DNA from: Clostridiales bacterium | GTDB taxonomy: Bacteria; Bacillota; Clostridia; Christensenellales; UBA1242 | Direction: 5' to 3' | Length of the DNA: 61,961 bases | NCBI GenBank assembly: GCA_015055535.1 | Contig: SVIA01000006.1 | Location: forward strand, 1 to 61,961 | Shown: piece after piece, positions 16,882 to 26,719 of the stretch | How positions within the stretch are numbered: position 1 is the first letter of the stretch | Layout of the letters: each line of letters opens with the position of its first letter | Notes under the pieces: model-generated | Databases searched by the model: none | What the model saw: the letters and a program-made list of their open reading frames with translations, nothing else | What the model was told of the DNA's origin: nothing | Translations under genes and position numbers: made by a program

Positions 16882-17328
16882 TTATTTTTTTGTTGTTTTT
16901 TTAGTTGTTGTTTTTTTAGTTGTTCTTTTTTTAGGTTCTTCTTTTACTTCTTCAACAGCTTCAGCGTTTACATTTTCAACTTTTTCTTCAGATTGAACTT
17001 CCTCTAAATCTACTATTTCTTCTTTACTATCAATTGAATAAATAGCTTCTACATTCATTTCTAAATAGCTTACTTTATCACCTTCACCAGATTTAATTAA
17101 AACAATTTTACCGTCTGTTGTTTCAGTAACTTTTTCAATAGTACCATAAATAAAAGTTTTAGTTAAAACTTTAGCTCCAACTTCTAGTTTGTCTTGCATT
17201 TCTTTTTGATTTTGCATATATTTTTTATTTTTAAAATAACTTAAAACAAACATACCTGCACATGCAACTATTAAAACAATAATTAAAACTAAATTTCCTG
17301 TATTTTGACTTGCTAATAATAAATTCAT
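16882..17328 (-). CDS. yajC: Preprotein translocase subunit YajC
   Basis: This 148-residue protein has one N-terminal TM segment (LVLIIVLIVACAGMFVL), then NKKYMQNQKEMQDKL and the YajC core VGAKVLTKTFIYGTIEKV. It is an accessory of SecDF. The C-terminus is extended by an acidic stretch (residues about 100-130) and a low-complexity Lys/Thr tail (KKTTTKKTTKK), longer than in most YajC proteins. AAAGGAG precedes the ATG. Confidence 0.9.
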   Translation of the reverse strand: MNLLLASQNTGNLVLIIVLIVACAGMFVLSYFKNKKYMQNQKEMQDKLEVGAKVLTKTFIYGTIEKVTETTDGKIVLIKSGEGDKVSYLEMNVEAIYSIDSKEEIVDLEEVQSEEKVENVNAEAVEEVKEEPKKRTTKKTTTKKTTKK

Positions 17329-17410
17329 ATTTAACTCCTTTCTTTAAGTTTAACAAATTATAAAATTAAAAACAAATAAATTATCAATATTTTTATAAAT
17401 TATTTGTATA

Positions 17411-19248
<1,838 letters not shown>

Positions 19249-19267
19249 ATTTCCTCCTTACAAAATA

Positions 19268-19296
19268 ATTATACAACATTATTTATTTATTTTCAA
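19268..19296 (-). promoter_or_regulatory. Promoter of the unknown gene-tgt unit
   Basis: TTGAAA (19291-19296), 17-bp spacer, TATAAT (19268-19273), then TAAGGAGG before the ATG at 19248. Confidence 0.8.
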
Positions 19297-19302
19297 TATA
19301 AA

Positions 19303-20346
19303 TTATATTAATAAACATGCATCGCCAAAACTAAAAAATCTGTATTTTTCTTTTACTGCTTCATTATAAAAGTTTAAAGTATTATCTAGTCCGCAAAAAG
19401 CCGAAACAAGCATAATTAAAGTGCTTTCTGGCAAATGAAAATTAGTAATTAGTCCTTTTACTATTTTAAACTCATAACCAGGATAAATAAAAATATTAGT
19501 ATTTCCTTTACCAGCTTTTACATAATATTTATCCCCAAGTTTTTCATTAGAACTCTCTAAAGTTCTTACACTTGTAGTTCCAACCGCAAAAACACGACGA
19601 TTTTCGCTAATTGCTTTATTTATTTCATCTGCACTTTCCTGTGAAATTTCATAATATTCACTATGCATATCGTGTTCTAAAATGTTATCAGCACTTACCG
19701 GTCTAAAAGTTCCAAGTCCTACATGTAATAATACATTTACTATAATTACACCTTTTTCTTTTAATTTGTTAAGTAATTCCTTTGTAAAATGAAGCCCTGC
19801 CGTTGGAGCTGCACTTGAACCAGTTGTTTTAGAATATATTGTTTGATATCTTTCTTTATCGTTTAATTTTTCTCTAATATATGGTGGTAATGGCATTAAT
19901 CCCACTTTATCTAGCTCTTCTTCAAATATACCATTTACATTAAACTCAACCTTACCTAGTCCCATTTCACCCTTTTCTAAAATAGTACAAGATAAATTAT
20001 CGCTAAATTTAATTAAAGAGCCAATTTTTGCTTTTTTTGCTGGTTTTAATAAAACTTCATACTTGTTTTGTTCATACTTTTTAAGTAAAAAAACTTCTAT
20101 TTTTGCATTAGTATCAGCTTTATTACCTATTAACCTTGCTGGAATAACCCTTGTATTATTTACAACTATTACATCACCACTTTTAAAGTAGTTTAAAATA
20201 TCATAAAAGTGTTTATGTTCTATTTTTTCAGTCTTTCTATCAAACACAAGCATTCTACTATGATCTCTCGGCTCAATTGGTGTTTGAGCAATTAACTCTT
20301 CTGGCAAATTATAAAAATATGTTTCCTTTTTAAAAATGTCTTTCAT
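19303..20346 (-). CDS. queA: S-adenosylmethionine:tRNA ribosyltransferase-isomerase
   Basis: This 347-residue enzyme makes epoxyqueuosine from preQ1-tRNA using the ribosyl part of SAM. It carries the QueA motifs LIAQTPIEPRDHSRMLV, PTAGLHFTKELL, HVGLGTFRPV and TNFHLPESTLIMLV. Its ATG overlaps the ruvB stop by one base (TAATG), so it belongs to the ruvCAB operon. Confidence 0.97.
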   Translation of the reverse strand: MKDIFKKETYFYNLPEELIAQTPIEPRDHSRMLVFDRKTEKIEHKHFYDILNYFKSGDVIVVNNTRVIPARLIGNKADTNAKIEVFLLKKYEQNKYEVLLKPAKKAKIGSLIKFSDNLSCTILEKGEMGLGKVEFNVNGIFEEELDKVGLMPLPPYIREKLNDKERYQTIYSKTTGSSAAPTAGLHFTKELLNKLKEKGVIIVNVLLHVGLGTFRPVSADNILEHDMHSEYYEISQESADEINKAISENRRVFAVGTTSVRTLESSNEKLGDKYYVKAGKGNTNIFIYPGYEFKIVKGLITNFHLPESTLIMLVSAFCGLDNTLNFYNEAVKEKYRFFSFGDACLLI

Positions 20347-21392
20347 TATTCTTCTTCTTTTTTAATGTTATTTAATTCATTTTTCTTTTCTTCACTAAGT
20401 TTTCTATTTAAATGTTCATACGCAAGTGGTAAACAAATTCTTCCTCTTGGAGTTCTTGCAATAAAGCCAATTTGTAGTAAATATGGTTCATAAACATCTT
20501 CAATAGTAGTCGTTTCTTCATTAGTAGAAGCCGATAATGTCTCTAAACCAACTGGACCACCATTAAATTTATCTATCATTACTTCAAGAATTCTTCTATC
20601 TGTATAATCTAAACCGTATTCATCTACTTCTAACATATTTAAACTATTTTTAGCAAGTTCTAGCGTTATTACGCCGTTTCCGTTAACGAGAGCAAAATCT
20701 CTAACACGACGAAGTAATCTGTTTGCTATTCTTGGTGTTCCTCTACTTCTTTTTGCAATTTCTAAGCTAGATTCTTCATCTATATTTACCCCTAGTATTT
20801 TAGCACTTCTAAGTATAATTCTAGTTAACTCTTTGCTGTTATACATTTCTAAGCGCGAAATAACCCCAAAACGATCTCTTAAAGGAGCTGTTAAATTTCC
20901 AGCCTTAGTTGTTGCTCCAATTAAAGTAAAGGGTTGAATTTTTAATCTCATAGCTCTTGCACTTGGCCCTTTACCAACTATAAAGTCTAGGGCGTAATCT
21001 TCCATAGCCGGATATAAAATTTCTTCTACACTTCTATTAAGTCTATGGATTTCATCAATAAATAAAACATCATTTTTACTTAAATTTGTAAGTATTGAAG
21101 CAAGATCGGCAGCACTTTCTATTGCTGGTCCACTTGTTATTTTAATTTGACTACCTAGTTCATTTGCAATAATATGGCTAAGTGTGGTTTTTCCTAGTCC
21201 TGGTGGGCCATATAAAAGCACGTGGTCTAAAGCTTCTTCTCTAGCTTTAGCTGCCTTTATAAAAACATTTAAATTTGCTTTTATTTTATCTTGTCCAACA
21301 TAATCTTCAAGCTTTGTTGGTCTTAGCTTATTTTCTACTTCAAGTTCACTTTCATTTTTAGTGCTTGTAATAAATCTTTCTTCTTCTCTCAT
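20346..21392 (-). CDS. ruvB: Holliday junction branch migration helicase RuvB
   Basis: This 348-residue AAA+ motor drives Holliday junction migration with RuvA. It has [15 protein letters not shown], Walker [13 protein letters not shown], Walker [12 protein letters not shown], sensor LIGATTKAG and the C-terminal winged helix ([27 protein letters not shown]). The N-terminal extension of about 20 residues is ordinary. It begins two bases after ruvA ends. Confidence 0.98.
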   Translation of the reverse strand: MREEERFITSTKNESELEVENKLRPTKLEDYVGQDKIKANLNVFIKAAKAREEALDHVLLYGPPGLGKTTLSHIIANELGSQIKITSGPAIESAADLASILTNLSKNDVLFIDEIHRLNRSVEEILYPAMEDYALDFIVGKGPSARAMRLKIQPFTLIGATTKAGNLTAPLRDRFGVISRLEMYNSKELTRIILRSAKILGVNIDEESSLEIAKRSRGTPRIANRLLRRVRDFALVNGNGVITLELAKNSLNMLEVDEYGLDYTDRRILEVMIDKFNGGPVGLETLSASTNEETTTIEDVYEPYLLQIGFIARTPRGRICLPLAYEHLNRKLSEEKKNELNNIKKEEE

Positions 21393-21394
21393 GA

Positions 21395-21988
21395 TTACCT
21401 ACTTAAATTTTTTAATACTTTTTCAATTAATGTTTCTACGGTATCGTTTACATCATACTCTTGTTTTATTTTCTTCATTGCATCAGTTTTAGTTAAACCA
21501 AGTGTAACTAATGCCATTAAGGCATCGTTTACAATACTACTAGATAAATCAATGTTTTCATTAACAGTAGATGATTGAACCAATAATTCATTTCCGACTT
21601 TTTCTTTTAGCTCTAATATAATTCTTTCAGCTGTCTTTTTGCCAACCCCTTTAACTCTACTTAACATTAAAGTGTCTTCAGCTACAATTGAAGTTACTAA
21701 ATCGGTTAAACTTGCGCCACTTAAAATTGATATTGCCATTTTCGGTCCTACGCCATTTACAGTAATTAGTTTTAAAAATAATTCTTTTTCATTAATAGTA
21801 GAAAAACCAAAAAGTGAAATTCCATCTTCCCTTACTTGTAAATAAGTAAAAATTTCAGTCTCTTCTTTGTTAACAATATTTAAATAAGTGTTTGTTGAAA
21901 TATTAACTTCATAACCAACATTACTTACTTCTATTATAATTAAGTTTTCAGATTTTTGTAATAATTTACCTTTTAAATATGCTATCAT
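21395..21988 (-). CDS. ruvA: Holliday junction branch migration protein RuvA
   Basis: This 197-residue protein binds four-way junctions. It has the OB-fold start [20 protein letters not shown], helix-hairpin-helix segments [13 protein letters not shown] and [17 protein letters not shown], and a C-terminal RuvB-contacting domain ([19 protein letters not shown]). It lies 19 bases after ruvC. Confidence 0.97.
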   Translation of the reverse strand: MIAYLKGKLLQKSENLIIIEVSNVGYEVNISTNTYLNIVNKEETEIFTYLQVREDGISLFGFSTINEKELFLKLITVNGVGPKMAISILSGASLTDLVTSIVAEDTLMLSRVKGVGKKTAERIILELKEKVGNELLVQSSTVNENIDLSSSIVNDALMALVTLGLTKTDAMKKIKQEYDVNDTVETLIEKVLKNLSR

Positions 21989-22007
21989 AAAAATTTTCCT
22001 TTAATTT

Positions 22008-22499
22008 TTAATATTTAAAATTCCCTATTGCTTGATTTGTTTGACTATGACAAACCGCAACTGCTAATGCATCTGCTGCATCATCAGGCTTTGGAATTTC
22101 TTTTAAGTTTAATATTGCTTTAACCATATATTGAACTTGAGCTTTTTCAGCTCTACCTTGACCGGTTAATGCTTGTTTTATTTGAAGAGGTGTATATTCA
22201 AATAATTTTCCTATTTTCTTTTTTGCTTTAACAACTATTACGCCCCTTGCTTCTGCTACATTTATTGCCGTTTTTTGGTTATTTTGAAAAAATAACTCTT
22301 CAATTGCTAAACAATCTGGCTTATATTTTTCTATTAAATAATCTAAAGCATCATCTATTTGTACTAATCTATCTGGAAAAGTATCATCTTTATGAGTTGT
22401 TATAACGCCATAATCTAAACAAGTTGTAGTATTTCCTATTTTTTCTATAACCCCATAACCTACTATTGCATAACCCGGGTCAATTCCAAGTATAATCAT
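22008..22499 (-). CDS. ruvC: Holliday junction resolvase RuvC
   Basis: This 163-residue nuclease cleaves Holliday junctions. Acidic catalytic residues are seen in ILGIDPGYAIVGYGV, AIEELFFQNNQKTA and PKPDDAADALAVAVCH. It heads the ruvC-ruvA-ruvB-queA operon. There is no Shine-Dalgarno; the ATG lies exactly six bases after a TATAAT box with a perfect TTGACA upstream, so the operon mRNA should start at the A of this ATG. Confidence 0.97.
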   Translation of the reverse strand: MIILGIDPGYAIVGYGVIEKIGNTTTCLDYGVITTHKDDTFPDRLVQIDDALDYLIEKYKPDCLAIEELFFQNNQKTAINVAEARGVIVVKAKKKIGKLFEYTPLQIKQALTGQGRAEKAQVQYMVKAILNLKEIPKPDDAADALAVAVCHSQTNQAIGNFKY

Positions 22500-22505
22500 A
22501 GTTTA

Positions 22506-22534
22506 ATTATATATTTTATTTAAACTATTGTCAA
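22506..22534 (-). promoter_or_regulatory. Consensus promoter, predicted leaderless, ruvCAB-queA
   Basis: TTGACA (22529-22534), 17-bp spacer, TATAAT (22506-22511), six bases (TAAACT), ATG. Both hexamers are perfect. Confidence 0.9.
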
Positions 22535-22637
22535 ATACACTATTGCATTTAATTTTTAAATTTTAAAATACTTCAAATTTTATAAACTTATATAATTAAA
22601 AATTTTTAAAGTGCAAATAGAACTATTTTGCACAAAA

Positions 22638-22660
22638 AAAAGGTGGCATTACCACCTTTT
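22638..22660 (-). terminator. Intrinsic terminator
   Basis: AAAAGGTGG-taatg-CCACCTTTT stem with a T-run on the minus strand, at the end of the 158-residue unknown gene. Confidence 0.85.
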
Positions 22661-23135
22661 ATAATGTTTTTTCTTGTTCTATTGTTTTATTATATTGATT
22701 AAAAATATTGCTTAATAACAAAAATTTTTTGTTACTTAGTTTAGTCTTTATCACTTGGCCATTTTTAAAAATAATTTTAGCACCATTTTTCTTTAAACTT
22801 TTTTCAAATTTGTAAGATTCAATTTTATCAACATTATCTAAATTAACATATAAAGAAGAAGTAAATTTTAATACATTATTAGACTTTTTATTTGTTTTAT
22901 CATCATTAATTTCTTCAAAAAATTTTTTTGCCCATTCTTCTGCTTTTTTATAATTAATTTCTTCTTCTAATGGCTTATATTTTTCACCATTATTCAAATA
23001 AATATTTGGATAAATTATACCCGTAAACAACATGTGTGCTTTATTTTTACAAGTAAATCTCAAACAATTAATTAAATTTATATTTATATTTTTTTTAATC
23101 CACTTACCTTCTTTATCCCACAAATTATATTCCAT
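22659..23135 (-). CDS. Unknown cytoplasmic protein
   Basis: This 158-residue protein is not recognised. It has no signal or membrane segment. It is rich in Asn and Lys, opens with YNLWDKEGKWIKKN, has a charged helix (KKAEEWAKKFFEEI) in the middle and ends in a segment with KIIFKNGQVIKTKL, possibly a small beta domain. It has its own promoter and terminator and is a single-gene unit between yebC and ruvC. TAGGAG precedes the ATG. Confidence 0.65.
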   Translation of the reverse strand: MEYNLWDKEGKWIKKNININLINCLRFTCKNKAHMLFTGIIYPNIYLNNGEKYKPLEEEINYKKAEEWAKKFFEEINDDKTNKKSNNVLKFTSSLYVNLDNVDKIESYKFEKSLKKNGAKIIFKNGQVIKTKLSNKKFLLLSNIFNQYNKTIEQEKTL

Positions 23136-23153
23136 AACTACTCCTATAATAAA

Positions 23154-23183
23154 ATTATATCATTAAAGATAATTATTTGTCAA
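23154..23183 (-). promoter_or_regulatory. Promoter of the 158-residue unknown gene
   Basis: TTGACA (23178-23183), 18-bp spacer, TATAAT (23154-23159), with TAGGAG about 10 bases further on. Confidence 0.8.
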
Positions 23184-23258
23184 TAGCGAAAATTTTGTTT
23201 AAAACTGTCAAATATCAACTACATTTAAATAAACCATTTTAATAATTATATATAAAAC

Positions 23259-23285
23259 AAAAAGTGCCTAATATAGACACTTTTT
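23259..23285 (-). terminator. Intrinsic terminator after yebC
   Basis: AAAAAGTG / CACTTTTT stem with inner pairing CTA/TAG and a T-run, immediately after the yebC stop. Confidence 0.8.
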
Positions 23286-23287
23286 AA

Positions 23288-24016
23288 TTAATCATTTAAA
23301 TTTACGTTATGATAAACATCTTGAACATCATCATTATCTTCAAGCATATCAATCATTTTTTCAAAGCTTTGTGTTTGTTTTTCATCAAGGTCAATATAGC
23401 TAGATGGAATTAATGTAATATCAGCACTTAAAAACTTAATTCCTTTTGCTTCTAATGCGTCTTTAACTTGGTTAAATTTAGAAGGATCAGTATAAACTTC
23501 AAAAACATCACCATCATCAACAACATCGTTAGCTTCACTTTCTATTGCCCATTCAAAAAGTTCATCTTCTGTTATTGTGTCATTTTTCTCTATTACAAGT
23601 TCACCAAGTCTTTCAAACATAAAGCTAACACAACCAGTAGACCCCATGCTTCCACCACATTTATCAAAAATATGACGAACATCACCAGCGGCTCTGTTTT
23701 TATTGTCTGTTAAAACATTAACAATAACAGCACTACCACCAATTCCGTAACCCTCATAAGTTATTTCTTCATAATTTCCACCACCAAGTTCACCAGCAGC
23801 TTTTTTAATTGAACGTTGAATGTTATCGTTGGGCATATTGTTACTTCTTGCTTTACTAATAATGTTAGCAAGTTTTGCATTAGAATTTGGATCACTACCA
23901 CCCATTTTAACAGCAACAGCAATTTCTTTACCAAGTTTTGTAAAAATTTTACCTCTTTGTTTATCCATTTTTTCTTTTGTATGTTTTATATTATTAAATT
24001 TACTATGTCCGCTCAT
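23288..24016 (-). CDS. yebC: YebC/PmpR family protein
   Basis: This 242-residue protein matches the YebC family: MSGHSKFNNIKHTKEK start (usually W in SGHSKWxxIKH), LANIISKARSNNMPNDNIQRSIKKA, YEGYGIGG and the acidic C-terminal domain. Family members have been described as transcription regulators and as translation factors easing ribosome stalling at proline-rich motifs. AAAAGGAAAAT precedes the ATG. A promoter lies about 150 bases upstream with a terminator-like hairpin between promoter and gene. Confidence 0.93.
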   Translation of the reverse strand: MSGHSKFNNIKHTKEKMDKQRGKIFTKLGKEIAVAVKMGGSDPNSNAKLANIISKARSNNMPNDNIQRSIKKAAGELGGGNYEEITYEGYGIGGSAVIVNVLTDNKNRAAGDVRHIFDKCGGSMGSTGCVSFMFERLGELVIEKNDTITEDELFEWAIESEANDVVDDGDVFEVYTDPSKFNQVKDALEAKGIKFLSADITLIPSSYIDLDEKQTQSFEKMIDMLEDNDDVQDVYHNVNLND

Positions 24017-24108
24017 AAATATTTTCCTTTTATAAAAATCTAAAATTAATTATAAACCATTTTGCTTTTTAATGTAAAGTAAAATTATAATTATAAATAA
24101 AAAAATAA

Positions 24109-24130
24109 AAACAACTTAAAGAAGTTGTTT
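24109..24130 (-). terminator. Terminator-like hairpin in the yebC leader (possible attenuator)
   Basis: AAACAACTT-cttt-AAGTTGTTT stem followed on the minus strand by TTATTTTTTT. It lies between the yebC promoter (24145-24174) and yebC, so it should limit readthrough. Its left arm overlaps a six-codon open frame. Confidence 0.65.
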
Positions 24131-24136
24131 AATCAT
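24116..24136 (-). CDS. Possible six-codon leader peptide (MIKQLL)
   Basis: ATG at 24134-24136 opens a frame of six codons ending in TAA. It begins eight bases after the -10 of the yebC promoter and has no ribosome-binding site. Its last codons and stop form the left arm and loop of the hairpin, an arrangement that could couple translation to termination. Chance occurrence is possible for so short a frame. Confidence 0.3.
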   Translation of the reverse strand: MIKQLL

Positions 24137-24144
24137 ATATTTAT

Positions 24145-24174
24145 ATTTTATCAAAAAATTATTAAATGTGTCAA
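24145..24174 (-). promoter_or_regulatory. Promoter upstream of the yebC leader
   Basis: TTGACA (24169-24174), 18-bp spacer, extended -10 TGA-TAAAAT (24145-24150). Confidence 0.7.
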
Positions 24175-24248
24175 ACAAAATTTAAAAGTTTTTCAATTTT
24201 TTTGTTTTTAATATTATTTTATTTAAATTTTCCCTTATTATAATAAAA

Positions 24249-24275
24249 AACTTGGATTAATATAAAATCCAAGTT
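24249..24275 (-). terminator. Intrinsic terminator after nrdR
   Basis: AACTTGGAT / ATCCAAGTT stem with a 9-base loop followed by a T-rich run on the minus strand. Confidence 0.8.
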
Positions 24276-24284
24276 AATTATTAA

Positions 24285-24728
24285 TTACATATTTTTTAAA
24301 AAGTTAATAAAGTTTGTTACATCAGTAAATTCTCTATATATGCTAGCAAACCTTATGTAAGCAATTTGATCTAACTTTTTAAGTTTGCTCATGACCATTT
24401 CACCAATGGCTTTACTTTCTATTTCGCTTTTTAATGAATTTTGAATTTCCTTTTCAATTTCATCAACAATTTCATCAATTTGGCTCATTGAAATTGGTCT
24501 TTTACCACCTGCCTTAATAATACCATTCTTAATTTTTTCTTTACTAAACTCTTCTCTTGTTTGATCATTTTTAATAACAAGTATTGGCGTAGTTTCTATA
24601 GTTTCGAAGGTTGTAAATCTTTTACCGCACTTCAAACATTCCCTTCTTCTTCTAATAGAATTACCTTCATTAATAAGTCTAGAATCTAAAACTTTACTTT
24701 CTTCATTTCCACAATTTGAACATTTCAT
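24285..24728 (-). CDS. nrdR: Transcriptional repressor NrdR
   Basis: This 147-residue repressor of ribonucleotide reductase genes has the N-terminal zinc ribbon C-x2-C ... C-x2-C (MKCSNCGNEESKVLDSR, ECLKCGKRFTTFE) and an ATP-cone domain (VIKNDQTREEFSKEKI). Length is normal. It has no Shine-Dalgarno; ATG is six bases after TATAAT, so the mRNA is predicted to be leaderless. Confidence 0.96.
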   Translation of the reverse strand: MKCSNCGNEESKVLDSRLINEGNSIRRRRECLKCGKRFTTFETIETTPILVIKNDQTREEFSKEKIKNGIIKAGGKRPISMSQIDEIVDEIEKEIQNSLKSEIESKAIGEMVMSKLKKLDQIAYIRFASIYREFTDVTNFINFLKNM

Positions 24729-24734
24729 AATTTA

Positions 24735-24763
24735 ATTATAGCTAATTTTTAAATTTTTTCCAA
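24735..24763 (-). promoter_or_regulatory. Promoter, predicted leaderless, nrdR
   Basis: TTGGAA (24758-24763), 17-bp spacer, TATAAT (24735-24740), six bases, ATG. Confidence 0.8.
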
Positions 24764-24788
24764 ACAATTAAAATAAATAAAATAAAAA

Positions 24789-24809
24789 AAACGATATAAA
24801 ATATCGTTT
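24789..24809 (-). terminator. Intrinsic terminator after rplT
   Basis: AAACGATAT-ttt-ATATCGTTT stem followed by a T-run on the minus strand. It ends the infC-rpmI-rplT operon just upstream of the nrdR promoter. Confidence 0.85.
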
Positions 24810-24827
24810 AATTTATCAAATTTATAA

Positions 24828-25178
24828 TTAGTTAGCTTTTTTAGCAGTTTCTACTAAAAGTTTGAAAGCTTCTACATCACTAATAGCCATTTCACTTAAA
24901 ACTTTTCTGTTTAAGTTAATGTTAGCTACTTTAAGTCCGTGCATAAATTTAGAATAGCTAATATCATACATTCTGCAAGCAGCGTTAATACGAGCAATCC
25001 ATAGAGTTCTAAAATCTCTTTTCTTGTTTTTTCTTCCAATGTAAGCATGACTTTGTGCTTTCATTACGCTTTGTTTAGCAACACGATAAAGTTTTGAGTG
25101 AGTACCCCAATAACCTTTAGCTGCCTTTAAAACTTTTCTACGTTTTTTTAATGCATTGTTACTTCTTTTAATTCTCAT
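24828..25178 (-). CDS. rplT: Large ribosomal subunit protein bL20
   Basis: This 116-residue L20 has the basic N-terminal arm (RIKRSNNALKKRRKVLKAAKG) and the globular part with KKRDFRTLWIARINAA. It is the last gene of infC-rpmI-rplT and, in Firmicutes, represses its own operon through the leader RNA; such a leader is seen at 25930-26032. AAGGAG precedes the ATG. Confidence 0.97.
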   Translation of the reverse strand: MRIKRSNNALKKRRKVLKAAKGYWGTHSKLYRVAKQSVMKAQSHAYIGRKNKKRDFRTLWIARINAACRMYDISYSKFMHGLKVANINLNRKVLSEMAISDVEAFKLLVETAKKAN

Positions 25179-25189
25179 ACTCTTTCTCC

Positions 25190-25384
25190 TTATACACTAA
25201 CCATATTTCTAATAGTTTTTTCTTGTGCTTTAGAAACATAAGTTTGTTGTCTTAAATCTCTTTTTCTTTTTGTTGTTTTCTTAGTTAAAATATGACGTTT
25301 ATTTTGTTTACTTCTTTTAACTAAACCGCTTTTTAATACTGTGAAACGTTTTTTAGCTCCACTATGACTTTTTTGTTTTGGCAT
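25190..25384 (-). CDS. rpmI: Large ribosomal subunit protein bL35
   Basis: This 64-residue L35 reads [14 protein letters not shown] at the start and [17 protein letters not shown] in the middle, standard for the family. It lies between infC and rplT with 11-base gaps. Confidence 0.97.
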   Translation of the reverse strand: MPKQKSHSGAKKRFTVLKSGLVKRSKQNKRHILTKKTTKRKRDLRQQTYVSKAQEKTIRNMVSV

Positions 25385-25395
25385 AATTTATCTCC

Positions 25396-25902
25396 TTATT
25401 TTTTTGGGCTTAAAACCATATTTATAAATTTCCCTTCTAAGCTTGGGGCTTTTTCTAGATTGCAACTTTCTCCTACAAGACTAGCAAATTTTTTCATAAT
25501 TTCTATACCTTGTTCTGGATACGCTTGTTGACGACCTTTTAAAAGAATATTAACTTTAACTTTGCTACCTTCAGTTAAAAAGTTTTTAGCGTTTTTAACA
25601 CGATAATTCATATCATGATCACCAATAGTTAATGATAATTGAATTATTTTAGTTTCTTGCGCCTTATTTTTCTTTCTAGCTTCTTTTTCTCTTTTAATTT
25701 GGTCAAATCTGTACTTACCATAGTCCATAACTTTACAAACGCTAGGAACAGCATTTGGTGAAATTTGAACTAAATCTAAGTCTTTATTTTTAGCAATTTC
25801 TAGTGCGCTTTCTAAGCTCATAATACCTAGTTGTTCGCCATCTTCTCCTACAAGTCTAACTTCAGTACCTGTAATTTGATCATTAATTAATAATTCTTTA
25901 AT
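25396..25902 (-). CDS. infC: Translation initiation factor IF-3 (ATT start)
   Basis: This 168-residue IF-3 has the N-domain ELLINDQITGTEVRLV...QLGIMSLESALEIA and the C-domain with RFDQIKREKEARKKNK, TIGDHDMNYRVKNAKNFL and KGRQQAYPEQG. The open frame continues upstream to an ATG at 25950, but that extension falls inside a terminator hairpin and is not IF-3-like. I place the start at ATT (25900-25902), eight bases after AAGGGGG. AUU starts are a known feature of infC and allow IF-3 to repress its own translation, so two controls act here: start-codon discrimination and leader attenuation. Protein length from ATT fits the family (about 170). Confidence 0.92.
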   Translation of the reverse strand: MKELLINDQITGTEVRLVGEDGEQLGIMSLESALEIAKNKDLDLVQISPNAVPSVCKVMDYGKYRFDQIKREKEARKKNKAQETKIIQLSLTIGDHDMNYRVKNAKNFLTEGSKVKVNILLKGRQQAYPEQGIEIMKKFASLVGESCNLEKAPSLEGKFINMVLSPKK

Positions 25903-25929
25903 AGTCGTTTCCCCCTTAAAAAGAAAAAA

Positions 25930-26032
25930 GTGAATATACAAAATATCCACGATAAAACTTTAATAATTATAAAATTTTATTACCAACTAAGCCTTGCCTT
26001 TTTGGTGAGAAATGGATATTTCTACTTTGTAC
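25930..26032 (-). promoter_or_regulatory. infC operon leader / L20-type attenuator
   Basis: The leader ends in a terminator hairpin at 25930-25950 (GTGGATAT-tttgt-ATATTCAC) followed by six T. An upstream arm GAAATATC at 26015-26022 can pair with GATATTT(T) of the terminator and would form an anti-terminator; the segment between holds an ACCAA/TTGGT pair. This matches the L20 leader found before infC in Firmicutes, where L20 binding favours termination. The sequence-to-family match is by eye. Confidence 0.72.
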
Positions 26033-26038
26033 GAGATT

Positions 26039-26067
26039 ATATTATCACTTTTTTCAAACTTTGTCAA
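26039..26067 (-). promoter_or_regulatory. Promoter of infC-rpmI-rplT
   Basis: TTGACA (26062-26067), 17-bp spacer, TAATAT (26039-26044). It gives a leader of about 130 bases that contains the attenuator. Confidence 0.75.
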
Positions 26068-26142
26068 CGTTTTTTTTTGATTTTTTTATTTTATTTTTAA
26101 TATTATTTTTTATAAAACAATGAAATGTTTTTAGCAAAATAA

Positions 26143-26694
26143 TTAACTAAAATTAAATTTTTCTTTTATAATTTGTGCAACCTTTTCAGCTGGTAAATTT
26201 GTATTGTCTATTTTAATATAATTTTTAAAAGGTATTTCGTTTTCATGGCTTTCTAATCTAAATGTATTTTCATATTCCATTAGTTTTCTAGAAAAATTAA
26301 TATCTTTTTTACTTGCTTTATTATTTCTACGGTTTTCCGTTTCGTTTCTTTGAAATCTAACCTTTTCATCTGCAACAAGTTCTACACAATAAATATCTGC
26401 ACCCTCTTTTTCAAAGATATTGCAAATTCTTTCAACATTTTCCCATTCTTCTTTTAAATCAAAGGCCCAAATAAAGGTAAAAATCAAACCATAATTTTTA
26501 CTTTTTGCAAAATTAGTAAAAACACTGTTTCTAAAATCTTGTACAACTGCTTCTTCTCGATAACCAAAAATTTCAATAACTGGCTCTATTGACATATGAT
26601 TATGAAACAATTTAAAATCTGTAATTTTACAAAGTTCTTGCCCTACCGTCATTTTTCCAACAGCGCCACTACCACATAATAATAAAAGTTTCAT
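26143..26694 (-). CDS. P-loop nucleotide kinase-like protein
   Basis: This 183-residue protein has a Walker A-like loop, LLCGSGAVGKMTVGQEL, at its N-terminus. A later segment VADEKVRFQRNETENRR resembles the lid of small-molecule kinases. I see HNHMSIEPV after the first helix, which occurs in an AAA/kinase-like group often labelled shikimate-kinase-like. The substrate is unknown. It is the last gene of the MoxR/VWA unit, 25 bases after the metallopeptidase-like gene, with AGAGG about nine bases before ATG; membership of the system is uncertain. Confidence 0.7.
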   Translation of the reverse strand: MKLLLLCGSGAVGKMTVGQELCKITDFKLFHNHMSIEPVIEIFGYREEAVVQDFRNSVFTNFAKSKNYGLIFTFIWAFDLKEEWENVERICNIFEKEGADIYCVELVADEKVRFQRNETENRRNNKASKKDINFSRKLMEYENTFRLESHENEIPFKNYIKIDNTNLPAEKVAQIIKEKFNFS

Positions 26695-26719
26695 TTTTTG
26701 TTACCTCTTTTATGTTTTT

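Noticed and set aside
25911-25915. Other short C/G runs (25911-25915, 36249-36253) as phase-variation tracts
   Set aside because: They are five bases long and form the ribosome-binding sites of infC and the DAC-like gene.
25903-25950. ATG at 25950 as infC start
   Set aside because: The extension lies in the attenuator terminator and is not IF-3-like, while ATT 25902 has a Shine-Dalgarno at proper distance.
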